In this document: positions 38,551-47,921 of the stretch, piece by piece
How positions within the stretch are numbered: the stretch's first letter is position 1
Layout: each line of letters opens with the position of its first letter
Assembly: GCF_030929505.1 (NCBI RefSeq)
Contig: NZ_JAVFVV010000006.1
Span: forward strand, 248,001 to 312,000
Length of the DNA stretch: 64,000 bases
Origin: Mesorhizobium sp. LHD-90
Lineage (GTDB): Bacteria > Pseudomonadota > Alphaproteobacteria > Rhizobiales > Rhizobiaceae
Direction of reading: 5' to 3'
The notes under the pieces: model-generated
Database searches by the model: none
Told to the model about the DNA's origin: nothing
The model's input: only the letters and a program-made list of their open reading frames with translations
Made by a program: the position numbers and the translations under genes

Positions 38551-40659
38551 TCATCCGGCGCGCAGCAACCGCACCGCCTCGTCGCGGCCGAAAAGATAAA
38601 GCATCACGCGCACCGCCTCGCCGCGCTCCGACGTCAGGCCGGGGTCCCGCGCCAGAAGCAGCCTGGCGTCGTCGCGCGCGATCTCCAGGAGGTCGGCATG
38701 GAACTCCAGCCGCGCGATCTGGAAACCAGGCGTGCCGGACTGGCGCGTTCCCAGCAACTCGCCTTCGCCGCGCAGCTTCAGATCCTCCTCGGCTATGCGG
38801 AAACCGTCCTCGGTCTCGCGCATCACCGACAGCCGGCCGGTCGCGGTTTCGCCCAGCGGCGGCTTGTAGAGCAGCACGCAGGTCGACTGCTTCGAGCCGC
38901 GGCCGACGCGGCCGCGCAACTGGTGCAACTGCGCCAGGCCAAAGCGCTCGGCATGCTCGATGACGATGATGGTGGCGTCGGGCACGTCGACGCCGACCTC
39001 GACCACCGTGGTGGCGACCAGCACGCGCGTCTCGCCCTGCTTGAAGGCGCGCATCGCCTCGTCCTTATCGCGGCCGGACATGCGACCGTGCACCAGCCCG
39101 ACCGCGGCATCCAGTTGCTGTTGCAGCGCGGCGTGCCGTTCCTCCGCCGAAGTCAGTTCCACCTCCTCCGATTCCTCGACCAGAGGGCAGATCCAGTAAA
39201 TCTTTTGGCCTTCGGCGACAGCGTCCCTGATGCGTCCGACCAGATCGTCGTAGCGCTCGAAGGGCAGGGTGACCGTGCGGATCGGCTGCCGGCCGGCCGG
39301 CTTCTCAGTCAGCCGCGACACGTCCATGTCGCCGAAGGCGGTCAGCACCAGCGTGCGCGGGATGGGCGTCGCCGTCATCACCAGCATGTCCGGCGCCTCG
39401 CCCTTGGCGGTGATGGCGAGCCGCTGGTGCACGCCGAAGCGATGCTGCTCGTCGACCACGGCGAAGGCCAGATCGCGGAAGCGTACGGCTTCCTGGAACA
39501 GCGCATGGGTGCCGATGACGATGTCGATCGATCCGTTTTCCAACCCTTCAAGGATTCCGGCGCGCTCCCGGCCCTTTTCGCGGCCGGTCAGCACGGCGAC
39601 AGCGAGCCCCGCCTTTTCCGCCAACGGGCCGATGGTGGAAAAATGCTGGCGAGCAAGGATTTCGGTCGGCGCCATCAGCGCCGCCTGTCCGCCGGCCTCC
39701 ACCGCGCGCGCCATGGCGAGCAACGCCACCACCGTCTTGCCCGAGCCGACATCGCCCTGCAGCAATCTCAGCATGCGATCGGGTTTTGCCATGTCGGCGT
39801 CGATCTCGCCGAGCGCCTGCTCCTGCGAGGCGGTCAGCCGGTAGGGCAGGGCCGCGCGTAGCGCGGCGATGCGGACGCCGTCGCCGACGAGCGGCCGGCC
39901 GGCATGCTTGCGGACGTTGGCGCGCACCAGCGCCAGCGACACCTGGCCGGCAAGAATCTCGTCATAGGCGAGCCGCCGCCATGCCGCGGCCTCCGGCGAC
40001 ACGTCGATCGGGTCGGCAGGATTGTGGATGTGGCGCAATGCGTCGGCGAAGCTGGGAAAGGTCTGGCGGCGCATCAGTTCGGCGTCCTGCCATTCCGGCT
40101 GGATCGGCAAGCGGCTAAGCGCCTGGCCTATGGCGCGGCGCAGCACCTTTGCGTGCAGGCCGGCGGTGAGCGGATAGACCGGCTCGACCAGCGGCAGGCT
40201 TTCCGTCTGGCCGGCCGGAGCGATGTGGTCGGGGTGCACCATGGAGGGGCGGCCGTTGAACCAGTCCATGCGGCCGCTCACCACCACGTCCCCGCCGACC
40301 GGCAGGCTGCGTTCCAGCCAGGCGGCGTTGGCGTGGAAGAAGGTCAGCGCGATCTCGCCGGTGTCGTCGAAGGCATAGACGCGGTAGGGCATGGAGCGGT
40401 TGCCGTGCGGCGGCGGCTGGTGCCGGTCGACCCGCAGTTCGAGCGTGACGATCGCGTCCTGCGCGGCTAGCGCCACGCCCGGCCGGTTGCGGCGGTCGAT
40501 GATGCTGTTGGGCAGCGTGAACAGCAGGTCGCCGGCGCGCGCGTCGCGCGCTGTGACGTCGGCCGGCACCACCTTTTCGATGAGGGCCGCGACCTTCGGC
40601 CCGACGCCGTCGAGCGAGGTGATGGGCACGAACAGCGGATCGAGCAGGGAAGGGCGCAT
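38551..40659 (-). CDS. recG: ATP-dependent DNA helicase RecG
   Basis: A 702-residue branch-migration helicase that remodels stalled forks and Holliday junctions. The N-terminal wedge/OB domain spans about 1-200; the helicase core has Walker A LLQGDVGSGKTVVALLAMAR, motif II DEQHRFGVHQR, motif III MTATPIPRTL, and motif VI QLRGRVGRGSKQSTCVLLY. The start ATG at 40659 follows a repeat element that provides the preceding sequence, excluding the longer frame, which would translate the repeat. It is divergent from sdhE-mfd. Confidence 0.95.
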   Translation of the reverse strand: MRPSLLDPLFVPITSLDGVGPKVAALIEKVVPADVTARDARAGDLLFTLPNSIIDRRNRPGVALAAQDAIVTLELRVDRHQPPPHGNRSMPYRVYAFDDTGEIALTFFHANAAWLERSLPVGGDVVVSGRMDWFNGRPSMVHPDHIAPAGQTESLPLVEPVYPLTAGLHAKVLRRAIGQALSRLPIQPEWQDAELMRRQTFPSFADALRHIHNPADPIDVSPEAAAWRRLAYDEILAGQVSLALVRANVRKHAGRPLVGDGVRIAALRAALPYRLTASQEQALGEIDADMAKPDRMLRLLQGDVGSGKTVVALLAMARAVEAGGQAALMAPTEILARQHFSTIGPLAEKAGLAVAVLTGREKGRERAGILEGLENGSIDIVIGTHALFQEAVRFRDLAFAVVDEQHRFGVHQRLAITAKGEAPDMLVMTATPIPRTLVLTAFGDMDVSRLTEKPAGRQPIRTVTLPFERYDDLVGRIRDAVAEGQKIYWICPLVEESEEVELTSAEERHAALQQQLDAAVGLVHGRMSGRDKDEAMRAFKQGETRVLVATTVVEVGVDVPDATIIVIEHAERFGLAQLHQLRGRVGRGSKQSTCVLLYKPPLGETATGRLSVMRETEDGFRIAEEDLKLRGEGELLGTRQSGTPGFQIARLEFHADLLEIARDDARLLLARDPGLTSERGEAVRVMLYLFGRDEAVRLLRAG

Positions 40660-40661
40660 CT

Positions 40662-40784
40662 TACCCTCCCCCTTGTGGGGAGGGTCGATCCGCGAAGCGG
40701 ATCGGGGTGGGGGTGTGAGCAGCGGGTTCCTGTCGACCCCCACCCCGGACCTGCGGTCCGACCCTCCCCACAAGGGGGAGGGTA
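40662..40784. repeat. Intergenic inverted-repeat element, copy B
   Basis: A 123-bp element with perfect 24-bp terminal inverted repeats (40662-40685 and 40761-40784) identical to those of copy A at 17673-17803, but with a different middle. It begins 2 bp upstream of the recG start codon, between recG and sdhE. A further GAGGGGGAGAT-type repeat half follows at about 40806-40835. Confidence 0.85.
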
Positions 40785-40964
40785 AAGGCGCGGCGCGGCC
40801 GCAGCCAATCTCCCGCCTTGAGGGGGAGATGTCCGGCAGGACAGAGAGGGATGGGAAGAAGAGCGATGTTCACCGCCGCGATGCTAGCCATCACTGCTGA
40901 CAGCGCAAGGCTGACACCACCCTCTATCCACGCTATATGCGCCGCGCGGCGAGAGAGGCCTTTC

Positions 40965-41252
40965 ATGACCGGAACGACACGATCGAGCGAGGGCCTGGAT
41001 GCGCGGCGGCGAAAGCTGCTGTTCCGCTCGTGGCATCGTGGCATGCGCGAAATGGACCTGATCCTCGGTTCCTTCGCCGATGCCCGCATCGATGCCTTGA
41101 CCGAGGCGGAACTCGACCAATATGAGATGCTTCTCGACACTCCCGATACCGTGCTTCTGCCGTGGATTACCGGAGAGCAGCCGGTGCCGGACACGCGCCA
41201 AAAAGAAATCCTGAAAAAGATTGTCGCCTTCCGTCTGGCGATGACATTCTGA
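40965..41252 (+). CDS. sdhE: FAD assembly factor SdhE (succinate dehydrogenase)
   Basis: A 95-residue cytosolic SdhE/YgfY family protein that promotes FAD attachment to SdhA. The signature is seen in the first third: RRKLLFRSWHRGMREMDLIL, with the RGxxE-type RGMREMD motif. The ATG at 40965 is chosen over upstream in-frame starts, which would translate the repeat region. Only 8 bp separate it from mfd, so the two are probably co-transcribed. Confidence 0.9.
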   Translation: MTGTTRSSEGLDARRRKLLFRSWHRGMREMDLILGSFADARIDALTEAELDQYEMLLDTPDTVLLPWITGEQPVPDTRQKEILKKIVAFRLAMTF

Positions 41253-41260
41253 CCTAAGCC

Positions 41261-44200
41261 ATGCCCCTGATCGAAAAACTCGGCCTGCGCAAAGACCGCA
41301 CCGGCGCCGTCGTCGTCGACGGCGTCGCCGAAGGATTTGAAGCCTTCGCCCTCGCGACCCTGTCGGCGGAAGCCGCGCCGGACGGTCCAGTCGTCTTCGT
41401 CGCGCGCGACGGCCAGCGCCTGCCGATGATCGCCGAGGCGCTTGCCTTTGCCGCGCCGGGCCTGCCGGTGCTGGAATTCCCGGCCTGGGACTGTTTGCCC
41501 TACGACCGCGTCTCGCCCGGCGCCGATGCGGTCGCCCGCCGCGTCGAGGCGCTGGCGGCAATGGCCGCGCTGGCGAAAAGCCCGCACCGCGCCGTGGTCC
41601 TGACGACGGCGAACGCACTGGTGCAGCGGCTGCCGCCGCGCGCCGTGATGGGGGCGCAGACGTTCCGCGCCAAGACCGGCAACCAGGTCGACATGAAGGC
41701 GCTGATCGAGCGGCTGGAGACTTCCGGCTTCGACCGGGTTGCGACGGTGCGCGAGGTCGGCGAATACGCCGTGCGCGGCGGCATCCTCGACCTGTTCGCG
41801 CCGGGTGCGGCGGAAGCGCTGCGCCTCGACTTCTTCGGCGACACGCTGGATTCGATCCGCGCCTTCGACGTCGCCACCCAGCGCACCACCGGCCAGCGGA
41901 CCGGAATCGTACTGCAGGCGATGAGCGAGGTGGCGCTGACGCCCGACACCATCAGCCGCTTCCGCCGCAGCTATATCGAGGCGTTCGGCGCGCCCAACCG
42001 CGACGACGCGCTCTATGCGGCGGTCAGCGAGGGCCGCCGCTTCGCCGGCATGGAGCACTGGCTGCCGTTCTTCTACGACGGGCTGGAAACGCTGTTCGAC
42101 TATCTGCCGGACGCGCCTTTCGTCTTCGACCATTTGGCGCGCGAGGCGATCGGTGAGCGCCATACGCTGATCGAAGACTACTACCAGGCCCGCCACCAAC
42201 AGGTAGCCGGGGCGCTGAAGGACGCCGTTCCCTACCGGCCGGTGCCGCCCGCAAAAATGTATCTGTCGCCGGACGATATCGCCGCCGCGCTTCCCGACCG
42301 GCTGTCGGCGGAGTTCACGCCCTTCGCCGCGCCGGACGCCGGCGGCCGCCAGGTGCTGCATGCCGGCTCGCGGCAGGGGCGCGGCTTCGAGCTGGAGCGC
42401 GCCGATCCCAACGCCAACGTCTTCCAGGCGGCTGTCGATCACATCGCCGCGCTGCGCGCCGACCGGCGCAAGGTGGTCGTCGCCGGCTGGACGGAAGGCT
42501 CGCGCGACCGGCTGGCGCAGATTCTGGGCGAGCACGGCCTCGGCAACCTGACGCCGGTGGCGACGCTGGGCGACGTCGAAAAGCTTTCGGCCGGGCAGGC
42601 GGGCCTGACGGTCCTGCCGCTCGAATCCGGTTTCGAGACCGACGCTTTCGCCGTCATCGCCGAGCAGGACATCTTGGGCGATCGCCTTGTCCGGCGGACC
42701 AAACGCAAGCGCGCCGCCGACTTCATCGCCGAGGCTTCGTCGCTGTCGGCGGGTGACATCGTCGTGCACGCCCAGCACGGCATCGGCCGCTTCGTCGGCC
42801 TGAAGACCATCGAAGCACTTGGCGCGCCGCACGACTGCCTCGAGCTGCACTACGCCGGCGACGACCGGCTGTTCCTGCCGGTCGAGAACATCGAACTGCT
42901 GTCGCGCTACGGTTCGGACTCGGCGGAGGCGGCTCTCGACAAGCTCGGTGGCGGCTCGTGGCAGGCGCGCAAGGCAAAACTCAAGCGCCGGCTGCTCGAG
43001 ATGGCCGGTCAGCTCATCCGGCTGGCCGCGGAGCGGCAGATGCGCGGCGCGCCGGTGTTCAACCCGCCGGACGGCGTCTATGGCGAGTTCGCCGCGCGAT
43101 TCCCCTACGAAGAAACCGACGACCAGCAGAGCGCGATCGATTCGGTCATGGACGATCTTTCCGCCGGCAAGCCGATGGACCGACTGATCTGCGGCGACGT
43201 CGGTTTCGGCAAGACGGAAGTGGCGCTGCGCGCCGCCTTCCTCGCCGCGATGGAGGGTTTCCAGGTGGCGGTCGTGGTGCCGACGACGCTGCTGTCGCGC
43301 CAGCACTACAAGACCTTCAGCCAGCGCTTCTCCGGCCTGCCGCTGGTGGTGCGCCAGGCCTCGCGCATGGTGCCGGCGAAGGAACTTGCCGAGACGAAAA
43401 AGGGCATCGCCGACGGCAGCGTCGACATCGTCGTCGGCACCCACGCCTTGCTCGGCTCGTCGATCTCGTTCAAGCGGCTCGGCCTGTTGATCATCGACGA
43501 GGAGCAGCATTTCGGTGTCAAGCACAAGGAGCGGCTGAAGGAACTGAAGTCCGACGTGCACGTGCTGACGCTGTCGGCGACGCCCATCCCGCGCACGCTG
43601 CAACTGGCGCTGACGGGCGTGCGCGAACTGTCGCTGATCGCCACGCCGCCGGTCGACCGGTTGGCGGTGCGCACCTTCATCTCGCCCTTCGACCCGCTGG
43701 TGGTGCGCGAGACGCTGCTGCGCGAACGCTACCGCGGTGGCCAGTCCTTCTACGTCGTGCCACGCATCGCCGATCTTCCGGAGATCCAGGAGTTTTTGCA
43801 CGCCTCCGTACCGGAGCTGAAAGTGGCGACCGCCCACGGCCAGATGCCGCCGGGCGAGCTCGACGACATCATGAACGCTTTCTACGACGGGCAGTACGAC
43901 GTGCTGCTGTCGACTACGATCGTCGAATCCGGACTGGACATCCCGACCGCCAACACGCTGATCGTGCACCGTGCCGACATGTTCGGGCTCTCCCAGCTCT
44001 ACCAGTTGCGCGGCCGCGTCGGCCGTTCCAAGACGCGCGCCTACGCGCTGTTCACGCTGCCCGCCAACCGCAAGCTCACCGACACCGCCGACCGCCGGCT
44101 AAAGGTGCTGCAATCGCTGGACACGCTCGGCGCGGGGTTCCAGCTCGCCAGTCACGACCTCGACATACGCGGCGCCGGCAATTTGCTCGGCGAGGAGCAG

Positions 44201-44755
44201 TCCGGCCACATCAAGGAGGTCGGCTTCGAGCTCTACCAGCAGATGCTGGAGGAGGCGGTGGCCGAAATCCGCGGAACCGGTGAGGTGTCGGACGGCGACT
44301 GGTCGCCGCAGATCGCCATCGGCACGGCCGTCATGATCCCGGAAAGCTACGTGCCCGACCTGCAGCTCCGGCTGGCGCTCTACCGCCGGCTGGCCGATCT
44401 CGACACGCCGGAGGAGATCGACGGCTTCGCCGCCGAGCTGATCGACCGTTTCGGGCCGCTGCCGCAGGAGGTCGAGCATCTTCTAAAAATCGTCTTCATC
44501 AAGGGGCTTTGCCGGAAAGCCAATGTCGAAAAACTGGACGCCGGCCCCAAGGGCGTGGTCATCCACTTCCGCAAACGCGAATTCTCCGACCCGGCCGGGC
44601 TGGTGCGTTATATCGGCGAGCAGGGCTCCTTGGCGAAGATCCGGCCTGACCAGAGCGTCGTCTTCATCCGCGACTGGCCGAACCCGGAAAAGCGGCTTGC
44701 GGGATCGGCGGTGGTGATGACGCAACTGGCGCGGCTGGCGACGAAGGCGGCTTGA
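41261..44755 (+). CDS. mfd: Transcription-repair coupling factor
   Basis: A 1164-residue SF2 translocase that removes stalled RNA polymerase and recruits UvrA. Order: UvrB-like N-terminal domains (1 to about 350), CarD-like polymerase-interaction domain (about 480-570, GDIVVHAQHGIGRFVGLKTI), helicase core (Walker A ICGDVGFGKTEVALRAAFLA, DEEQHFG, LSATPIPRTLQLAL, QLRGRVGRSKTRAYALF) and the C-terminal TRCF domain with FELYQQMLEEAV. Length matches the family. Confidence 0.97.
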   Translation: MPLIEKLGLRKDRTGAVVVDGVAEGFEAFALATLSAEAAPDGPVVFVARDGQRLPMIAEALAFAAPGLPVLEFPAWDCLPYDRVSPGADAVARRVEALAAMAALAKSPHRAVVLTTANALVQRLPPRAVMGAQTFRAKTGNQVDMKALIERLETSGFDRVATVREVGEYAVRGGILDLFAPGAAEALRLDFFGDTLDSIRAFDVATQRTTGQRTGIVLQAMSEVALTPDTISRFRRSYIEAFGAPNRDDALYAAVSEGRRFAGMEHWLPFFYDGLETLFDYLPDAPFVFDHLAREAIGERHTLIEDYYQARHQQVAGALKDAVPYRPVPPAKMYLSPDDIAAALPDRLSAEFTPFAAPDAGGRQVLHAGSRQGRGFELERADPNANVFQAAVDHIAALRADRRKVVVAGWTEGSRDRLAQILGEHGLGNLTPVATLGDVEKLSAGQAGLTVLPLESGFETDAFAVIAEQDILGDRLVRRTKRKRAADFIAEASSLSAGDIVVHAQHGIGRFVGLKTIEALGAPHDCLELHYAGDDRLFLPVENIELLSRYGSDSAEAALDKLGGGSWQARKAKLKRRLLEMAGQLIRLAAERQMRGAPVFNPPDGVYGEFAARFPYEETDDQQSAIDSVMDDLSAGKPMDRLICGDVGFGKTEVALRAAFLAAMEGFQVAVVVPTTLLSRQHYKTFSQRFSGLPLVVRQASRMVPAKELAETKKGIADGSVDIVVGTHALLGSSISFKRLGLLIIDEEQHFGVKHKERLKELKSDVHVLTLSATPIPRTLQLALTGVRELSLIATPPVDRLAVRTFISPFDPLVVRETLLRERYRGGQSFYVVPRIADLPEIQEFLHASVPELKVATAHGQMPPGELDDIMNAFYDGQYDVLLSTTIVESGLDIPTANTLIVHRADMFGLSQLYQLRGRVGRSKTRAYALFTLPANRKLTDTADRRLKVLQSLDTLGAGFQLASHDLDIRGAGNLLGEEQSGHIKEVGFELYQQMLEEAVAEIRGTGEVSDGDWSPQIAIGTAVMIPESYVPDLQLRLALYRRLADLDTPEEIDGFAAELIDRFGPLPQEVEHLLKIVFIKGLCRKANVEKLDAGPKGVVIHFRKREFSDPAGLVRYIGEQGSLAKIRPDQSVVFIRDWPNPEKRLAGSAVVMTQLARLATKAA

Positions 44756-44860
44756 TACGACTATCCGGTCGCCGAGGCGCGCGGAACCGTTGGCGGTCCC
44801 AATGCGATCGCCCTTCTCCTGTGGGGAGTGGTCAGCGGTGGGGTTGTGATGCAGCGCGCG

Positions 44861-45742
44861 TCATGACGTGTCGGGGCGCGGACATTCCAGCGCGTACACT
44901 GCGAGCGCATGGGCGTGCGCCAGAATTTCGTCGACCTCGCGGACGTTGCGGGGATGGACGGCGGTCGGGTCGTAGCGCGACAGCCGTCCGCCGGGCGGCC
45001 GGCCGAGCCGCAGCGGCGAGATGCGGCGGAACCGGACTGCGCCGGCAGCTTGGATTTGCGCGCCTGTGGCGCGGGCTTCCCTGTCTCGCGCGCGTGCCGC
45101 GTCGTTACGCGCCTTCCAGCGGGCGAACCGTTGTGCCTGGCCCGGCAGGTCGTCGAGGGCGCGGCCAAGTGCTTCCAGCCGCTGGCCGAGACGCGTTGCA
45201 TCGACCGGGTCGTCTGGCGATGGCGGTGGCGGCAGGGGGCGGCACGATGAGTTGTCATCGAGCGACCTGATGCGCGGAGCAGAATGTGCGGGCACATAGC
45301 GGCGATGGACGCGGAACGGATTTTTCAGCGGATCGAGCAGCGACAGGTTTTGCGCGCGCGGGCGCGCGGTGCGCAGGGCGGCGGCTCTTTTCGCTGCGGC
45401 GCGCTTGAGATCGTCGTGCGGCAGCGTGACGGCGATGCCGAGGCGGCGCAGCACGGCCTCGTTAGTTTCGGGTTTGGGTTTTCGCGGGCGAAAAGGCGGC
45501 AGGGTCACCACTATCCCGCGCGCCGCCGCGATGATCAAACGCCGCGCCGCGGATTCGGCCGGACGCAGCAGCCGCAGGATGGCGCGGTGGAGCTGGCGCG
45601 GCAGGGTCGGTCCACCATCGGCGAACCCGGCCATGGACACGAGCATCAACAGGATACGCTTCAACGCCTCCCGGTTCTTCTCAATCCCGCTCCCTTCCAT
45701 CGCCGTCTCCTGCAACCATAGAGCGGCGAGATTATTGCTCAC
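44861..45742 (-). CDS. Unknown protein, arginine- and proline-rich
   Basis: A 293-residue protein with no recognised domain. The N-terminal third (about 15-80) contains a helical segment (RILLMLVSMAGFADGGPTLP) and a run of hydrophobic residues; the middle is basic and alanine-rich, with SCRPLPPPPSPDDPVDATRL as a proline-rich linker, and the last 40 residues are LREVDEILAHAHALAVYAL-like helical (VREVDEILAHAHALAVYALE). No signal peptide or catalytic motif. High GC and composition near the genome norm make it plausible as a real rhizobial orphan gene. Possibly two start codons (45742 or M15). No function. Confidence 0.55.
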   Translation of the reverse strand: MSNNLAALWLQETAMEGSGIEKNREALKRILLMLVSMAGFADGGPTLPRQLHRAILRLLRPAESAARRLIIAAARGIVVTLPPFRPRKPKPETNEAVLRRLGIAVTLPHDDLKRAAAKRAAALRTARPRAQNLSLLDPLKNPFRVHRRYVPAHSAPRIRSLDDNSSCRPLPPPPSPDDPVDATRLGQRLEALGRALDDLPGQAQRFARWKARNDAARARDREARATGAQIQAAGAVRFRRISPLRLGRPPGGRLSRYDPTAVHPRNVREVDEILAHAHALAVYALECPRPDTS

Positions 45743-46079
45743 GATTGTCGCTATGTAAATAGTCCTAGGAAATTAATCCTTGAAACGGTGGCAGCCCGGG
45801 GCGAGCCTTGGGCTGAGTTGGGGGGCAGGTCGGGACTAGGCCAACTCGGCGTGAGGTCTGCACCGTTGCGGGACGATCAGGCGCGGCAGGGTAGTGTTTC
45901 GGTTTGAGAGTCCGGTTCCGACCCCATCTAGGACATTGCTGCTGATCGGCTGCCTCTAGCAGCCGGCATCGGTAGACAACGATTTCGACACCCACGGCCA
46001 GGAATGGCCAGAGGTAGTCGCTTGCTTGACTGGGGCATTGGCGTTGCCGGGCAGTGAGAGCCACACCGGCACGTTCCCG
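45743..46079. other. Gene-free region beside the RTX-like gene
   Basis: About 340 bp of lower-GC sequence containing no supported gene. It holds the left copy (45921-45936, ACCCCATCTAGGACAT) of a 16-nt sequence repeated at 47812-47827 with one mismatch, on either side of the RTX-like gene. The open frame 45765-46064 on the minus strand shows no domain. Confidence 0.5.
45921..45936. repeat. Left direct repeat flanking the RTX-like gene
   Basis: ACCCCATCTAGGACAT, matching 47812-47827 at 15 of 16 positions in the same orientation. The two copies lie about 1.9 kb apart and bracket the RTX-like gene with its surroundings. Confidence 0.5.
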
Positions 46080-47615
46080 TCAGATAATGAAGAAGTCGCC
46101 GCTGGTTAGGTTCAAGCCTTGGGCAAGGACTGCAAAGCGCACCGCACCCGATCCTCCAACTCCGTCAGGATCATAAGCGAGCCCGCCGGTGGCAGGATTA
46201 TAGATGATCCGATCCGAAGTGTCCTGCGCTGCGGCCGCAGCCCGAAATGCATCGGGAGAAAGCGCGCCGCTGGCACCCAACTGCGTGAAGATGGCATTCT
46301 CTAGCCAGATCGTGTCCACCTCCACAAGGAAGTCGGTGATCCGGTCATAGTTCGCAGAGCTGTCCGGCACGGTGTTGAAAACGAAGTTGTCCGCGCTCCA
46401 TCCACCCGTCAAGATGTCGAGACCTCTGCCGCCATAAAGCGTGTCATTTCCACCTTGCCCATCAAGCCGGTTCACCCCGGCATTGCCAAAGATCGTCTGA
46501 TCCCATTGGTTGCCGGTTAGGTCGATTGCGGCGGAGCCGTTCGCGCTGGTGGTCGTCAACATCTCGATGCGGCTGTCGGTAAACGTTGCCATTGACCAAC
46601 TCGTGCTGGCACATACCCGGTCAAAGCCCTCACCGGCATACTCGCTGACGTATTCTCCCGCCTGATCGACGTAGAACACATCGTCACCCTCGCCGCCCGT
46701 ATAGCTATCGTGTCCTCCCTTTCCGTTCAGGACATCGTTGCTGGCGCCGCCGTGTAGCGATTGGTCGAAGCGATTGCCGATCAGCGTCCTTTCTTTGCCA
46801 GGCCCTGCCAACAAGCTCATCAGCTCAATCTCAGCCTCGGGATCTAGTGTGTAGGACTCAGTGCGGATGGCGATAAACTGCAGAGTGTCGAAGCTGCCTT
46901 GGCCAGCCGCTTCGACAACCCGCGTGAAGGCACCGGACACTGTATACTGGTCGTTGCCAGCCAAGCCGATCAGAACATCACCAGGCGTCGTCCACTGATT
47001 GTTTCCAGAGGCATCGGTGATACGGTTCACGCCCGCATTGCCGATGATGGTTTGACCCAGCTCGTTGCCCTGAAGGTTGGTCTGAGCGGTTGCTGTTGAG
47101 TTCGTAGTCGTCAGTAACTCAATTTCCGCTCCGGCAGGAAGAGTGTAGCCGCTTCCGGTGGCCACTAGAACCCGATCGGCCGAACCCTCTCCGGCGTGCT
47201 CGATCACTAGGTCCGAGGGTCTGCGGACGAAGTAGAGGTCGTTTCCGTTGCCGCCTGAGAGCCAGTCGGTCGTCCCTTGCGAAGAGGTTGTCCCCCCGCC
47301 CCTGCCATCGAGGCGGTCGTTCCCGTTGCCACCAAAGATATAGTCAATCCCAGAAGTGCCGTTGACCGTGAGATCGGCAGGCGAGGTGTTGAAGATGAAG
47401 TCCGCGGCGCTGAGCGCGTACGCCTCCACCGTGATTTGCTCGACCTGCCCCATCCATTTGAAGGTCAGCACCGAATTGCCTCCGCCGATCACCAGGTATC
47501 CAGACAGCGCTGCGAAATCCGCGATATTGAACGCCGACAGGTCTATTTTGTCGGAGGAGGAGAAACTGGAGATCGTAGTGGGCGCGAAGCCGCGCGGGAA
47601 TGAATAGGTGGTCAT
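46080..47615 (-). CDS. RTX-like calcium-binding repeat protein
   Basis: A 511-residue protein made largely of glycine-rich calcium-binding repeats of the hemolysin type: GGNGNDRLDGRGGG, SGGNGNDLYF, HGGASNDVLNGKGGHDSYTG, GGEGDDVFYVD, and GQGGNDTLYGGRGLDILTGG. Each is the GGxGxDxLx beta-roll motif. The C-terminus ends DFFII, in keeping with type I secretion signals. There is no N-terminal signal peptide, and no type I secretion genes are nearby, so export would use machinery elsewhere. Between repeats are alternating VINRITDASG-like segments with no enzyme motif, so the protein is probably a secreted binding or matrix protein. The ATG at 47615 is preferred to 47678. GC content is visibly lower than neighbours. 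Confidence 0.85.
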   Translation of the reverse strand: MTTYSFPRGFAPTTISSFSSSDKIDLSAFNIADFAALSGYLVIGGGNSVLTFKWMGQVEQITVEAYALSAADFIFNTSPADLTVNGTSGIDYIFGGNGNDRLDGRGGGTTSSQGTTDWLSGGNGNDLYFVRRPSDLVIEHAGEGSADRVLVATGSGYTLPAGAEIELLTTTNSTATAQTNLQGNELGQTIIGNAGVNRITDASGNNQWTTPGDVLIGLAGNDQYTVSGAFTRVVEAAGQGSFDTLQFIAIRTESYTLDPEAEIELMSLLAGPGKERTLIGNRFDQSLHGGASNDVLNGKGGHDSYTGGEGDDVFYVDQAGEYVSEYAGEGFDRVCASTSWSMATFTDSRIEMLTTTSANGSAAIDLTGNQWDQTIFGNAGVNRLDGQGGNDTLYGGRGLDILTGGWSADNFVFNTVPDSSANYDRITDFLVEVDTIWLENAIFTQLGASGALSPDAFRAAAAAQDTSDRIIYNPATGGLAYDPDGVGGSGAVRFAVLAQGLNLTSGDFFII

Positions 47616-47921
47616 GTCGCTGCAGTCCTCCCACTGCTGTCGCGCGGCAGAGCTACCATGCTGACTGACACGTAACAAGTAAGGTCAGAGCCTTGGCAGC
47701 AACTCATAGGCGAACTCGGCCGGCAAGCAGACGGTCTTGCGACGGTCGGGCGAGGCTGCCTAAATCCTCGTGATGATGAGGTGCATCGGCCCTGACAAGT
47801 GTCCACTTCCCACCCCATCTCGGACATCCGCCCAACCCTTGCCGGCCGCCCTGTCCGCGTCCGTGCGGAAATTCGCAGCGAGAAATCGCCTTACAGCACG
47901 AAAAACTGCGCCATCGGCGCG
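47616..47921. other. Lower-GC gap between RTX-like gene and DsbA-like gene
   Basis: About 305 bp with no supported gene; it holds the right direct repeat (47812-47827). The minus-strand open frame 47612-47827 is Ser/Arg/Pro-rich without a domain. Confidence 0.5.
47812..47827. repeat. Right direct repeat flanking the RTX-like gene
   Basis: ACCCCATCTCGGACAT, same orientation as the left copy at 45921-45936 (one mismatch). Confidence 0.5.

Noticed and set aside
40661-43969. An 1102-codon open frame antisense to mfd
   Set aside because: Shadow of mfd, with His/Arg/Asp-rich composition typical of antisense frames in GC-rich DNA.
46080-47615. RTX cytotoxin with its own type I secretion system
   Set aside because: Only calcium-binding repeats are seen, no toxin or enzyme domain and no hlyB/hlyD/tolC-like genes.
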